This document shows positions 35,975-43,846 of a stretch of DNA of 43,846 bases, piece after piece. How positions within the stretch are numbered: the stretch's first letter is position 1; each line of letters begins with the position of its first letter. This DNA comes from Pseudomonadota bacterium. Its GTDB lineage: Bacteria > Pseudomonadota > Gammaproteobacteria > Acidiferrobacterales > UBA6901. The notes beneath the pieces were generated by a model. The model saw only the letters and a list, made by a program, of their open reading frames with translations. It was not told the origin of the DNA and did no database searches. The DNA is taken from NCBI GenBank assembly GCA_021785795.1, contig JAJYEK010000022.1, forward strand, positions 1 to 43,846. Direction: 5' to 3'. Both the position numbers and the translations under genes were made by a program.

Positions 35975-36863
35975 CTTCCGAAGCGGGTTTGTTGCCGTCT
36001 GCGGACGTCCCAATGTGGGCAAGTCGACGCTAGTGAACCGTCTGGTGGGCCAGAAGGTCAGCATCACCTCGCGCCGGCCGCAGACCACCCGCCACCGTAT
36101 CCTGGGCATCCGGACGACGGCCGACGCGCAGCTCGTCTACGTCGATGCCCCGGGCGTGCTGGAGGGCGGGAGCGGCAGCATGAATCAGTATCTGAACCGC
36201 GCCGCGTCCGGCAGCGTCGCAGGTGTGGACTGCGTGCTGCTGGTGATCAGCGTGCCGGGTTGGACCGAGGGGGACGAGCCGGCCCTGGCGCTGGCACGGC
36301 GTCAGGGCCGCCCGGTAATACTGGTCATCAACAAGATCGACCGTCTCGCGGACCGCTCGGTGCTGCTGCCGCTCATCCACGAGTCGCGCGAGAAGATGGC
36401 GTTTGCCGAGATCATTCCGGTGTCCGCCCGCACCGGCGACGGGCTTCCCGCGCTGGAGACAGCGATAATGGGACACATTCCCGTGCATCCGGCGCAGTTT
36501 CCGGCCGATCAGGTGAGCGACCGCAGCGACCGCTTCATGGCCGGAGAGCTGGTTCGCGAGCAGATCTTCCGCAGCTTTGGCCAGGAAATCCCCTACGCGG
36601 TGACCGTCGTGATAGACAGCTTTCGCCGGGAGCCGCGCCTTGTCCGGATCGAGGCAACGATCATGGTGGAAAAGGACGGGCAGAAGTTGATCCTCATCGG
36701 TACGGGCGGAGCGCGTCTGAAGGAGATCGGCCGGCGCGCGCGCCTGGAGATGCAGAAGCTCTTCGGCTCCAAGGTCTATCTGGGCCTGTGGGTCAAAGTG
36801 CGCGAAGGCTGGTCCGACGACGCCCGTGCCCTGCGCAGCTTTGGCTACGGGGATGACATCTGA
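35967..36863 (+). CDS. era: GTPase Era
   Basis: 298 residues from GTG 35967. GTPase motifs: GRPNVGKST (G1, about 12-20), RRPQTTRHRI (switch I), DAPG (G3, about 60) and NKID (G4, about 122). A C-terminal KH domain from about 200 includes IMVEKDGQKLILIGTGGARLK-type RNA-binding sequence. Era binds the 3' end of 16S rRNA during 30S maturation. It lies between rnc and recO with tight spacing (three bases to recO). Confidence 0.96.
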   Translation: MADFRSGFVAVCGRPNVGKSTLVNRLVGQKVSITSRRPQTTRHRILGIRTTADAQLVYVDAPGVLEGGSGSMNQYLNRAASGSVAGVDCVLLVISVPGWTEGDEPALALARRQGRPVILVINKIDRLADRSVLLPLIHESREKMAFAEIIPVSARTGDGLPALETAIMGHIPVHPAQFPADQVSDRSDRFMAGELVREQIFRSFGQEIPYAVTVVIDSFRREPRLVRIEATIMVEKDGQKLILIGTGGARLKEIGRRARLEMQKLFGSKVYLGLWVKVREGWSDDARALRSFGYGDDI

Positions 36864-36865
36864 TC

Positions 36866-37603
36866 ATGCGTGTGCAGCAGCAGGCCGCTTTCGTTCTACA
36901 CAGCAGCCACTATGGCGAGACTAGCCTGCTGGTGGAGGTGTTCGCGCGTTCCCACGGACGGCTCGGTCTGATTGCCCGGGGCGCGCGCCGGCCGCGGTCA
37001 GCGCTGCGCGCGCTGCTGGAGCCGTTCCAGCCGCTGCTGATCGGCTGGGCCGGGCGCGGCGAACTGGGTACCCTGACGGCCGCTGAACCGTCGGGCAGCG
37101 CGTACGATCTGCCGGGCGGGCAGGCGTACTGCGGGTTGTATCTCAATGAACTGCTGGTACGGCTGATCCAACGGCACGACCCACACGAAGACCTCTTCGA
37201 TGTCTACTGCCGCTCGCTCGAGCGGCTGCTGGATCCGGATGCGACCGAAGTTGCGCTGCGCCTGTTCGAGAAGCGCCTGCTGCAGGATCTCGGGTATGGC
37301 CTGGTGCTTGATCGAGAGGTGGTTGGAAATTCGCCGATTGCCCCGGATGCCGCCTATGATTATGTCCTCGACCGCGGACCGGTGCCGGCCCCTGCGGCCG
37401 AAGGGGGCGTGCGTGTGAGCGGGGCGAGCCTGCTGGCGTTGGCATGCGGGCAGTTTCCCGACACCGCCGTGCTGCGCGAAAGCAAGGCGCTGACACGCGC
37501 CTGCCTCGCGCGCCATCTCGATGGCCGGCCGCTGCGCAGCCGCTCGCTGTTCCGGATCGGGCGATCCCCGGCCGGGTCGGAGCGCAAAGGACGGATTCCA
37601 TGA
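36866..37603 (+). CDS. recO: DNA repair protein RecO
   Basis: 245 residues. The N-terminal OB fold starts with [19 protein letters not shown] and [15 protein letters not shown], the RecO signature. The middle is helical ([20 protein letters not shown]) and the C-terminus has [17 protein letters not shown]. The zinc-ribbon cysteines found in some RecO proteins are not evident, as is common in gammaproteobacteria. RecO loads RecA onto SSB-coated DNA with RecR. The stop overlaps the pdxJ start (ATGA). Confidence 0.94.
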   Translation: MRVQQQAAFVLHSSHYGETSLLVEVFARSHGRLGLIARGARRPRSALRALLEPFQPLLIGWAGRGELGTLTAAEPSGSAYDLPGGQAYCGLYLNELLVRLIQRHDPHEDLFDVYCRSLERLLDPDATEVALRLFEKRLLQDLGYGLVLDREVVGNSPIAPDAAYDYVLDRGPVPAPAAEGGVRVSGASLLALACGQFPDTAVLRESKALTRACLARHLDGRPLRSRSLFRIGRSPAGSERKGRIP

Positions 37604-38325
37604 TCAGACTCGGTGTCAACATCGACCACGTGGCCACGCTGCGTCAGGCCCGCGGCACGCGTTACCCGGACCCGCTTCAGGCCGCGCTGGAAGCCGAACA
37701 GGCCGGGGCCGACGCTGTGACCCTGCATCTTCGGGAAGACCGGCGCCATATCCAGGAGCGCGACGTCGAGCTGCTGAGGGGCGTGCTGCAGACACGCATG
37801 AATCTGGAAATGGCAGTGACCGCAGAGATCGTGGAATTCGCGGTGCGGCTGCGTCCGCAGGACTGTTGCCTGGTACCGGAGCGTCGGGCGGAGCTCACCA
37901 CGGAGGGTGGACTCGATGTCGTGTCGCATCGCGACCGCATTGCCGCAGCCTGCGCGCGCCTCGGCGGTGCCGGGGTGCGGGTGTCGCTGTTCATCGACCC
38001 TGAGGTGTCGCAGGTCGAGGCGGCGGCCGCCACGGGCGCGCCGGTGATAGAGATCCACACCGGCCACTATGCCGACGCCTTGACCGACGAGGAGCGCAAC
38101 GACGAACTCGGCCGCATCACGCTTGCCGTCGACCGCGGCCGGGAACTCGGTCTGCAGGTGAATGCCGGTCACGGGCTCAACTATCATAATGTGCAGCCCG
38201 TCGCCGCGATCCCGGACATTGCCGAACTCAATATCGGCCATGCGATCGTGGCGCGGGCCCTGTTTGTCGGCCTGCAGGCGGCGGTGCGGGAAATGAAGCG
38301 CCTGATGCTCGAGGCGCGCCGGTGA
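37600..38325 (+). CDS. pdxJ: Pyridoxine 5'-phosphate synthase
   Basis: 241 residues from ATG 37600; a longer open frame begins inside recO but the family starts at [22 protein letters not shown]-barrel blocks are all present: [68 protein letters not shown] and [12 protein letters not shown]. It condenses 3-amino-2-oxopropyl phosphate with deoxyxylulose 5-phosphate to make pyridoxine 5'-phosphate. The order recO-pdxJ-acpS is conserved in proteobacteria. Confidence 0.96.
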   Translation: MIRLGVNIDHVATLRQARGTRYPDPLQAALEAEQAGADAVTLHLREDRRHIQERDVELLRGVLQTRMNLEMAVTAEIVEFAVRLRPQDCCLVPERRAELTTEGGLDVVSHRDRIAAACARLGGAGVRVSLFIDPEVSQVEAAAATGAPVIEIHTGHYADALTDEERNDELGRITLAVDRGRELGLQVNAGHGLNYHNVQPVAAIPDIAELNIGHAIVARALFVGLQAAVREMKRLMLEARR

Positions 38326-38702
38326 TCTTCGGGATTGGCACCGATATCGTGCGGGTATCGCGCATGCAGCGGAACATCGAGCGTTACGGCGACAGGTTCG
38401 CGCTGCGCATCCTTACGGCCGCCGAGATGGAGGATTACCGCAGGGAGGTGCGCAAGGCGCATTTCCTGGCGAAGCGCTTTGCCGCGAAGGAGGCCGCGGC
38501 CAAGGCGATGGGGACCGGCTTCAGCGGCGGGCTGGGTTACCGCGACATCGGCGTATCGCACGACCGGGCCGGAAAGCCGGCGCTCGAATTCAGCGGAACC
38601 GCGGCGGAGTTCATGCGCAGCCGTGGGATCAACAGCACCCATGTGAGTCTTGCTGACGAGGAGGACCACGCCGTCGCGTTCGTCACCCTGGCGCGGGACT
38701 GA
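38322..38702 (+). CDS. acpS: Holo-[acyl-carrier-protein] synthase
   Basis: 126 residues from GTG 38322, overlapping the pdxJ stop (GTGA). The family signature is complete: FGIGTDIV with Asp8, and [19 protein letters not shown] with Glu57, which together bind the magnesium ion. It transfers the phosphopantetheine arm of CoA to apo-ACP, activating fatty-acid synthesis. It converges on yggX with a 10-base gap. Confidence 0.96.
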   Translation: MIFGIGTDIVRVSRMQRNIERYGDRFALRILTAAEMEDYRREVRKAHFLAKRFAAKEAAAKAMGTGFSGGLGYRDIGVSHDRAGKPALEFSGTAAEFMRSRGINSTHVSLADEEDHAVAFVTLARD

Positions 38703-38712
38703 ACGGAGGAAT

Positions 38713-38997
38713 CTATTTCTTCGCTCCCGGTGGGCGGAATCCAGGCGGGAGCTTGCCGAAGTCCCCTTCGCCGTACAGGAAACCCACCATGTGCTTTTCG
38801 ATGACCGCAATGGTGTCCGGGTCGGCAGTGCTGAGGTGATTCTCGTTGATGATGACTGCCAGGCGCTGGAGCCAGCTGTTCCATCCCTCGCGCGATACGG
38901 TCCGGTAAATGCGTTCGCCGAGCTCGCCGGGATGCGGTGGCCGGTCCAGCCCTTCCGCGTCGCGCTTGAGCACCTGACAATAGACGGTTCTCGACAT
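38713..38997 (-). CDS. yggX: Fe(2+)-trafficking protein YggX
   Basis: 94 residues. It begins MSRTVYCQVLKRDAEGLD, with the single conserved cysteine Cys7, and contains WNSWLQRLAVIINENHL and MVGFLYGEGD, hallmarks of the YggX family. YggX protects Fe-S enzymes from oxidants and has been proposed to handle labile iron. It is usually a neighbour of mutY; here it sits opposite acpS and next to an Fe-S carrier gene, which is functionally consistent. AGG lies seven bases before the start. Confidence 0.93.
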   Translation of the reverse strand: MSRTVYCQVLKRDAEGLDRPPHPGELGERIYRTVSREGWNSWLQRLAVIINENHLSTADPDTIAVIEKHMVGFLYGEGDFGKLPPGFRPPGAKK

Positions 38998-39030
38998 GGA
39001 TGCCTACATCGGGTTTGGAGATCAGGCCTG

Positions 39031-39036
39031 ATTATA
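39031..39036 (-). promoter_or_regulatory. Probable -10 box (TATAAT) of yggX
   Basis: A consensus TATAAT read on the - strand, 34-39 bases before the yggX start, so a short leader would result. The -35 region is a weak match. No IscR- or Fur-like box was evident by eye. Confidence 0.45.
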
Positions 39037-39141
39037 AACCTTGAGTGGGGGAGTTGTATTCATCGGCGTACGGCGGAATTCGCCGGAAGCGGCCCGAATG
39101 GGTTAAAATCAGAAAAATCCGGCAACATTTACGGAGGTTTT

Positions 39142-39528
39142 ATGGCGACACCAGCAAGCGCGGTTTTTCCGGAGCAGATCGGCGAAGAGGACATGCGTGT
39201 GACGCCGGCCGCCCGGGCCAAGCTGTCGGAATTGCAAGGGCAGGCCGAAGAGGATGTTACGGCGATCCGCGTGTTCGTCTCCGGTGGAGGCTGCAGCGGC
39301 ATGACCTACGGCATGACCTATACCGACCGCATTACCCCGTATGACAGCGTCGTGAGCGGGCCGGGTTTCACGCTCGCGGTCGATGCCGTCGCACTCAATT
39401 ACCTGCGTGGCTGCGAAATCGATTTTCGCAGCGACACGCTCAATCCGAGCTTCGTGTTCAACAACGTCTTCCAGAGCGTGGGCGGTACCGGAACCTGTGG
39501 CGGCTGCGGCGGCGGGGGCCGGTTCTAG
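39142..39528 (+). CDS. erpA: ErpA/IscA-type iron-sulfur cluster carrier
   Basis: 128 residues from ATG 39142, preceded by GGAGG at 39133-39137; the open frame starts at 38650 but the earlier part overlaps yggX antisense. The HesB/IscA fold is clear: MRVTPAARAKLSEL, then RVFVSGGGCSGMTYGM with Cys51, and NPSFVFNNVFQS. The C-terminal cysteine motif reads TCGGCGGGG, with Cys119 and Cys122 (C-x2-C), where ErpA and IscA of E. coli have C-x-C; there is an extra Cys91. It delivers Fe-S clusters to apoproteins. The assignment to ErpA rather than another A-type carrier is tentative. The next gene may overlap its 3' end. Confidence 0.85.
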   Translation: MATPASAVFPEQIGEEDMRVTPAARAKLSELQGQAEEDVTAIRVFVSGGGCSGMTYGMTYTDRITPYDSVVSGPGFTLAVDAVALNYLRGCEIDFRSDTLNPSFVFNNVFQSVGGTGTCGGCGGGGRF

Positions 39529-40780
39529 CGCACCGGCGGCCGGACGGCTGCTGCTGATCGCTCCCCACGGCAGCTACCGTACGGTGCCGTTTCTCGAGGC
39601 AGCGGCGGCGCGCGGCACCGAAGTGCTGATCGCGTCCGAGAGCAGGCACTCCCTGGTGAGTGCCTATGCACGCGGGTTGCATGTGGATTTTGCCGATCCG
39701 GACGGCGCGCTGCGGGCGCTCCTCGAGGAAGCCCAAGCGCGGCCGTTTACGGCAGTCATCGCGACTGACGATTCCAGTACCGAGCTCGCCTCACGGGCGT
39801 GCAGCGTGCTCGGCCTGCCCCACAATCCGGTGGAAGCAGTGCGGCTCGCGCGGCGCAAGGATCTGGCGCGTGCGCGCCTGGCGGAGCGCGGCGTGCCTGC
39901 ACCCTGGCATAGGCGGCTCGACCTGGAGCTTCCTCTCGCCGGGCAGATCGCCGATATCCCCTATCCCTGTGTCCTGAAGCCGGTCGCCTTGGCGGCCAGC
40001 CGCGGCGTAATACGCGCCGATGACCCGGATGCACTGCGTGCGGCAGTGGCCCGCATCCGCGCCATCCTCCGCGATGTGCGGGATCGGGAGGAGCAGCGCT
40101 ATATCCTGGTCGAACGGTTCATACCGGGCAGCGAAGTGGCGGTCGAAGGGATGCTGACGGACGGATGCCTGCAGGTGCTCGCGGTCTTCGACAAGCCGGA
40201 TCCGCTCGATGGCCCGTTTTTCGAAGAGACCTATTATGTCACGCCCAGCCGGCTCGGCGAGGACACGCAGTCCTTGCTGCGGCAGCGGCTGGGCGAGGCC
40301 TGCCGTGCCTATGGACTGCGCGAGGGGCCGATCCACGCCGAGTGTCGTGTCAACGAACAGGGCGTCTGGATTCTGGAGGTGGCCGCGCGCACCATCGGCG
40401 GTCTGTGCGGTCGGCTGCTGCGCTTCGGCACCGGGCGCAGCCTGGAACAGCTCGTTCTGGAACATGCGCTGGGAGATGTCGCGGAAGTCCGGCCGCAGAG
40501 CGGAGGCGCCGGCGTGCTGATGATTCCAATTCCCCGCGCGGGCATACTGCGGCGGGTCGAGGGCGTGCTGGCGGCTAGCCGTGTCCCCGGTGTCGAGGAT
40601 GTCGTCATCGACGTGCGCGAGGGCTACGAGCTGGTGCCGCTTCCCGAAGGCTCGAACTACCTCGGATTTGTCTTTGCACGGGCACCGGGACCGGCGGCCG
40701 CCGAAGCGGCGCTGCGCGCCGCCCATGCCTGCCTCAACATCGTCGTGGCGCCGTTGTGGAAGGGTGCCGCAGCCGGCTGA
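39497..40780 (+). CDS. ATP-grasp enzyme, substrate unknown
   Basis: 427 residues if started at GTG 39497, overlapping the end of erpA by 32 bases; no ATG lies near and a start around 39548 is also possible. The N-terminal domain reads RLLLIAPHGSYRTVPFLEAA, a PreATP-grasp fold. The ATP-grasp core has VLKPVALAASRGVIRADD (lysine and flexible loop, about residues 158-175), ERFIPGSEVAVEGM and the metal-binding HAECRVNEQGVWILEVAART (about 280-300). Such enzymes ligate a carboxylate to an amine or thiol through an acyl-phosphate. Resemblance to carbamoyl-phosphate-synthase-like and PurK-like ligases is general only. Coupling to the Fe-S carrier suggests co-expression. The substrate cannot be inferred. 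Confidence 0.78.
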   Translation: MAAAAAGAGSSAPAAGRLLLIAPHGSYRTVPFLEAAAARGTEVLIASESRHSLVSAYARGLHVDFADPDGALRALLEEAQARPFTAVIATDDSSTELASRACSVLGLPHNPVEAVRLARRKDLARARLAERGVPAPWHRRLDLELPLAGQIADIPYPCVLKPVALAASRGVIRADDPDALRAAVARIRAILRDVRDREEQRYILVERFIPGSEVAVEGMLTDGCLQVLAVFDKPDPLDGPFFEETYYVTPSRLGEDTQSLLRQRLGEACRAYGLREGPIHAECRVNEQGVWILEVAARTIGGLCGRLLRFGTGRSLEQLVLEHALGDVAEVRPQSGGAGVLMIPIPRAGILRRVEGVLAASRVPGVEDVVIDVREGYELVPLPEGSNYLGFVFARAPGPAAAEAALRAAHACLNIVVAPLWKGAAAG

Positions 40781-40851
40781 GCCGGGCCCGTTTTCACACA
40801 ATTTTGATGCGGGCCATCCGAATCTCCACGGATTTTTGATTTTCTCCGCCG

Positions 40852-40857
40852 TATAGT
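40852..40857 (+). promoter_or_regulatory. Possible -10 box of the kdp operon
   Basis: TATAGT matches five of six bases of the -10 consensus and lies 36 bases before the first kdp open frame. The upstream T-rich stretch GATTTTTGATTTTC (40831-40844) could be a KdpE response-regulator site, but I cannot align it to a proven one. AAGGGAG at 40878-40884 is the ribosome binding site of the first gene. Confidence 0.35.
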
Positions 40858-40892
40858 CGGCAGCACGTGAATCCTGTAAGGGAGTTCATCTG

Positions 40893-40991
40893 ATGCCAGA
40901 CCTCGTCTTTCTTGTCCTCATCGTCGGGTTTTTCGCGGCCACCATCGGCCTGGTCTACGTCTTCGACCGGCTCCTGAGGAGGGGTTCATGA
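40893..40991 (+). CDS. Small membrane peptide preceding kdpF
   Basis: 32 residues, too short for usual gene callers, with a good ribosome binding site (AAGGGAG, eight bases). The sequence is one hydrophobic helix ([20 protein letters not shown]) then a basic tail FDRLLRRGS. The stop overlaps the kdpF start as ATGA, so it is translationally coupled to the Kdp subunits. Similar unnamed peptides seem to occur before kdpF in other proteobacteria, from memory. A role as an extra KdpFABC stabilising subunit or regulator is inferred. Confidence 0.72.
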   Translation: MPDLVFLVLIVGFFAATIGLVYVFDRLLRRGS

Positions 40992-41077
40992 GCGGACTCT
41001 ATCTGCTCTGTCTGATCCTGGCGGTCGCGCTCTTCGTCTACCTCGTGGTCGCGTTGTTCTTTCCGGAGAAATTCTGA
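40988..41077 (+). CDS. kdpF: KdpF small subunit of the potassium pump
   Basis: 29 residues: a single hydrophobic helix ([20 protein letters not shown]) ending in FFPEKF, the typical KdpF C-terminus (PEKF or PERF). KdpF is a lipid-like stabiliser of the KdpFABC complex in the inner membrane. It starts by a four-base overlap with the upstream peptide, and its stop shares one base with the kdpA start (TGATG). Confidence 0.9.
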   Translation: MSGLYLLCLILAVALFVYLVVALFFPEKF

Positions 41078-42885
41078 TGACCGAGAACAGCTATTTGCAG
41101 ATTGCGCTCTACCTGGGCGCGCTGCTGCTGCTGGTCAAGCCCCTGGGCCTATACATGGCAAACGTGTACGAGGGGCGGGTCGCATTCCTGAACCGCTTCG
41201 GTGCGCCGGTCGAGAACCGGCTCTATCGGCTCTGCGGCGTGAACCCGGCCGAGGAGATGCGCTGGACTCAGTATGCGCTTGCCATGCTTATCTTCAATCT
41301 TTTCGGCATGCTGGCGGTGTACGCGCTGCAGCGTGTCCAGGCGCACCTGCCGCTCAATCCCCAGGGGTTTCCGGCGGTGAGCCCCGACTCTTCGTTCAAT
41401 ACTGCAGTGAGCTTCGCGACCAACACGAACTGGCAGGGCTACAGCGGGGAGACCACCATGAGCTACTTCACCCAGATGGCAGGGCTCACCGTGCAGAACT
41501 TCGTGTCGGCCGCGAGCGGCATGGCGGTGCTGGTGGCCATGATCCGGGGGTTCGCGCGCCAGTCGGCTACGACCCTTGGCAACTTCTGGGTGGACCTGAC
41601 GCGCTCCGCGCTCTATATCCTGCTGCCGCTGTCGCTGGTGCTGGCCTTGGCGCTGGTGGGGCAGGGCGTGGTGCAGACGTTTTCGGCCTACAAGACAGTT
41701 CCGCTGCTGCAGCCGGTGCAGTACGAGACTGCGAAACTCGACGCAGCCGGCCAGCCTGTCATGGACGCAAAAGGCGATCCTGTCACCGAGAATGCGATCC
41801 AGAAGGATCAGCTGATTGCGGTCGGACCGGCCGCATCGCAGATCGCGATCAAGCAGCTTGGCACAAATGGCGGCGGGTTCTTCAACGCCAATTCAGCCCA
41901 CCCCTTCGAGAATCCGACGCCGTTCTCCAACTTCCTGGAAATGCTCGCCCTCGTCCTGATTCCGGCCGCGCTCTGCTACACCTTCGGACACATGGTTGGC
42001 GACCGGCGCCAGGGCTGGGCCATTTTCGCGGCCATGGCCATCATGCTCGTGGCGCTGCTGGCCCCGGTCGAGCATTTCGAACAGGCCGGAAATCCGCTCC
42101 TCTCCCGGGTCGGCGTGGACCAGGCCGCCAGCGCGCTGCAGTCGGGTGGCAACATGGAGGGCAAGGAGGTGCGTTTCGGGGTCGTGAACTCGGCGCTGTG
42201 GGCCACGGTGACGACTGCGACGTCCAACGGCTCGGTGAACTCCATGCACGATTCTTTCACCCCGCTGGGGGGCATGGTGCCGATGTGGGAGATGCAGCTC
42301 GGCGAGGTCGTGTTCGGCGGAGTGGGTTCGGGTCTCTATGGCATGCTGGTGTTCGCCGTGATCGCCGTGTTCGTGGCGGGGCTCATGATCGGGCGCACAC
42401 CGGAGTATCTCGGCAAGAAGATCCAGTCATTCGAGATGAAAATGGCGGCGCTGGTCATCCTGATCCCCCCGCTCGTGATACTGGTCGGCACCGCGATCGC
42501 CGTGATGACCGCGGCCGGCAAAGCCGGGGTGGCCAACCCGGGGCCACACGGTTTCTCCGAGATCCTGTATGCCTTCTCCTCGGCCGCCGCCAACAACGGC
42601 AGCGCATTCGCCGGATTGTCCGCGGACACGCCGTTCTACAACACCGCACTGGGGCTGGCCATGCTGTTCGGGCGCTACTGGCTGATGGTGCCGGTGCTCG
42701 CCATCGCCGGGGCGCTCGTCGCGAAGAAGAAAGTCCCGGTGAGTGCGGGCACGCTGCCCACGCATACGCCGCTGTTCGTTGCGCTGCTGATCGGGACCGT
42801 CGTCATCGTGGGGGCTTTGGCATTCTTCCCGGTGCTTGCGCTCGGACCGATCGCGGAATTTCTGAAGATGGTCGCCGTTCATTAG
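41077..42885 (+). CDS. kdpA: Potassium-transporting ATPase subunit A
   Basis: 602 residues, about ten membrane helices. Selectivity-filter loops of the K+-channel-like fold are recognisable: [17 protein letters not shown] (about residues 113-129), [20 protein letters not shown] (about 264-283), a third loop around 390-400 and NNGSAFAG near 506. KdpA binds and selects potassium and passes it through a tunnel to KdpB. It starts directly at the kdpF stop and is followed 36 bases later by kdpB. The family is about 560 residues in E. coli; the extra length here is within the normal range. Confidence 0.96.
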   Translation: MTENSYLQIALYLGALLLLVKPLGLYMANVYEGRVAFLNRFGAPVENRLYRLCGVNPAEEMRWTQYALAMLIFNLFGMLAVYALQRVQAHLPLNPQGFPAVSPDSSFNTAVSFATNTNWQGYSGETTMSYFTQMAGLTVQNFVSAASGMAVLVAMIRGFARQSATTLGNFWVDLTRSALYILLPLSLVLALALVGQGVVQTFSAYKTVPLLQPVQYETAKLDAAGQPVMDAKGDPVTENAIQKDQLIAVGPAASQIAIKQLGTNGGGFFNANSAHPFENPTPFSNFLEMLALVLIPAALCYTFGHMVGDRRQGWAIFAAMAIMLVALLAPVEHFEQAGNPLLSRVGVDQAASALQSGGNMEGKEVRFGVVNSALWATVTTATSNGSVNSMHDSFTPLGGMVPMWEMQLGEVVFGGVGSGLYGMLVFAVIAVFVAGLMIGRTPEYLGKKIQSFEMKMAALVILIPPLVILVGTAIAVMTAAGKAGVANPGPHGFSEILYAFSSAAANNGSAFAGLSADTPFYNTALGLAMLFGRYWLMVPVLAIAGALVAKKKVPVSAGTLPTHTPLFVALLIGTVVIVGALAFFPVLALGPIAEFLKMVAVH

Positions 42886-42921
42886 CCCGGCACCACGGAT
42901 GACCGACTGGAGAGGCTCAAC

Positions 42922-43846
42922 ATGACCACAGAAGTGACCGCGACCCGTTCACTGCGCCGCTCACTGGTGACGCGCGACATTTTCCGCCAGGCGCTGATCG
43001 ATGCCTGCGTCAAGCTGCTGCCCCAGCATCAGTGGAGAAATCCGGTGATGTTCGTGGTGTACATCGGCAGCATCCTCACGACCGGCCTGTGGGTGCAGGC
43101 CCTTGCCGGGCACGGCGAGGCGCCGGCCGGATTCATTCTGGCCATCACGCTCTGGCTGTGGTTCACGGTGCTGTTCGCGAATTTCGCTGAGGCGATCGCC
43201 GAAGGCCGCAGCAAGGCTCAGGCTGCGGCGCTGCGCGGCGTCAAGCGCGATGTGGTTGCCAAGAAACTGGCCAAGCCGGAATTCAGCGCGCCGGTGACGC
43301 CGGTCGGTTCGGCGCAGCTGCGCAAGGGGGATGTCTTCCTGGTCGAAGGCGGAGATATCATTCCCGCCGATGGCGAAGTGGTCGAAGGCGTCGCCTCAGT
43401 CAATGAAAGTGCGATCACCGGGGAGTCGGCGCCGGTGATCCGCGAGGCAGGCGGCGATTTTTCCTCGGTTACCGGGGGCACCCAGGTCCTGTCCGACTGG
43501 CTCATCGTACGTGTCACTTCGGATCCGGGCCATGCCTTTATCGATCGCATGATCGCCATGGTCGAGAGCGCGCGGCGCCAGAAGACGCCGAACGAGATCG
43601 CGCTTCTGATCCTGCTGGTCGGGTTTACGCTCATCTTTCTCAAGACCACGGCGACGCTTCTGCCGTTTTCGCTCTACAGCGTCGCCGCGGCGAAGGCCGG
43701 AACCCCAGTTACCATCACCGTGCTCGTGGCCCTGCTCGTCTGTCTCATCCCAACGACGATTGGCGGGTTGCTGTCGGCGATCGGACTGGCAGGAATCGGC
43801 CGGATGCTGCGTGCCAACGTGATCGCCACCTCAGGCAGGGCGGTGG
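42922..43846 (+). CDS. kdpB: Potassium-transporting P-type ATPase subunit B (3' truncated by window end)
   Basis: 308 complete codons are visible; the gene continues beyond the window, so this is an edge, not a mutation. The N-terminus has the first membrane helices ([17 protein letters not shown]), then the actuator domain with [10 protein letters not shown] and the dephosphorylation motif TGES at 166-169 ([12 protein letters not shown]). The helix with [21 protein letters not shown] is the ion-site helix preceding the DKTGT phosphorylation site, which lies just past the end. It hydrolyses ATP to drive potassium uptake with KdpA. kdpC and the kdpDE sensor genes would be expected beyond the window. 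Confidence 0.95.
   Translation, partial: MTTEVTATRSLRRSLVTRDIFRQALIDACVKLLPQHQWRNPVMFVVYIGSILTTGLWVQALAGHGEAPAGFILAITLWLWFTVLFANFAEAIAEGRSKAQAAALRGVKRDVVAKKLAKPEFSAPVTPVGSAQLRKGDVFLVEGGDIIPADGEVVEGVASVNESAITGESAPVIREAGGDFSSVTGGTQVLSDWLIVRVTSDPGHAFIDRMIAMVESARRQKTPNEIALLILLVGFTLIFLKTTATLLPFSLYSVAAAKAGTPVTITVLVALLVCLIPTTIGGLLSAIGLAGIGRMLRANVIATSGRAV

Overview
The window looks like chromosomal DNA of a GC-rich gammaproteobacterium. The housekeeping order sdhCDABE, nadB (convergent), rpoE-rseA-rseB, lepA-lepB-DUF4845-rnc-era-recO-pdxJ-acpS is typical of that class. A deep-branching, environmental, exosortase-bearing lineage (Chromatiales or Acidiferrobacterales type) is my inference; no rRNA or other taxonomic marker is present to settle it.

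Region 1 (1-17180) is an accessory cell-surface and exopolysaccharide locus. On the + strand are two CapK/phenylacetate-CoA-ligase-like enzymes, an asparagine-synthase-type amidotransferase, a GT2, a GT4-like and a GT8-like glycosyltransferase. On the - strand are a secreted IPT/TIG-like protein, a small fibronectin-III-like lipoprotein, a FemAB-type acyltransferase, a surface protein built of eight 47-residue repeats and ending in a VPLPA-type sorting tail, and an ExeA/GspA-type ATPase fused to a Rieske-like domain that has lost one iron-ligand histidine. The amidotransferase, FemAB protein, ATPase and VPLPA tail all belong to families linked to exosortase (PEP-CTERM) systems, but no exosortase gene lies in the window. 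Long gene-free gaps separate these genes.

Region 2 (18469-20418) is a two-gene unit: a four-helix membrane protein followed after one base by a secreted clan-CD (caspase/legumain-like) peptidase with an EF-hand-like loop. I know of no described system matching this pair, and it is one of the two best candidates for something new.

Region 3 (20599-24219) makes nucleotide sugars: a UDP-HexNAc 6-dehydrogenase and a UDP-uronate 4-epimerase on the - strand, and a divergent UDP-hexose 4-epimerase. They probably supply the glycosyltransferases of region 1.

Region 4 (24287-40780) is core metabolism and housekeeping: succinate dehydrogenase with its flavinylation factor, L-aspartate oxidase, the sigma-E envelope-stress switch, LepA, signal peptidase I, RNase III, Era, RecO, PdxJ, AcpS, YggX, an ErpA/IscA-type Fe-S carrier and an ATP-grasp enzyme of unknown substrate. 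Many neighbours overlap as ATGA or GTGA, so they are translationally coupled.

Region 5 (40893-end) is the start of a kdp potassium-uptake operon: a 32-codon membrane peptide, kdpF, kdpA and a kdpB cut off by the window end.
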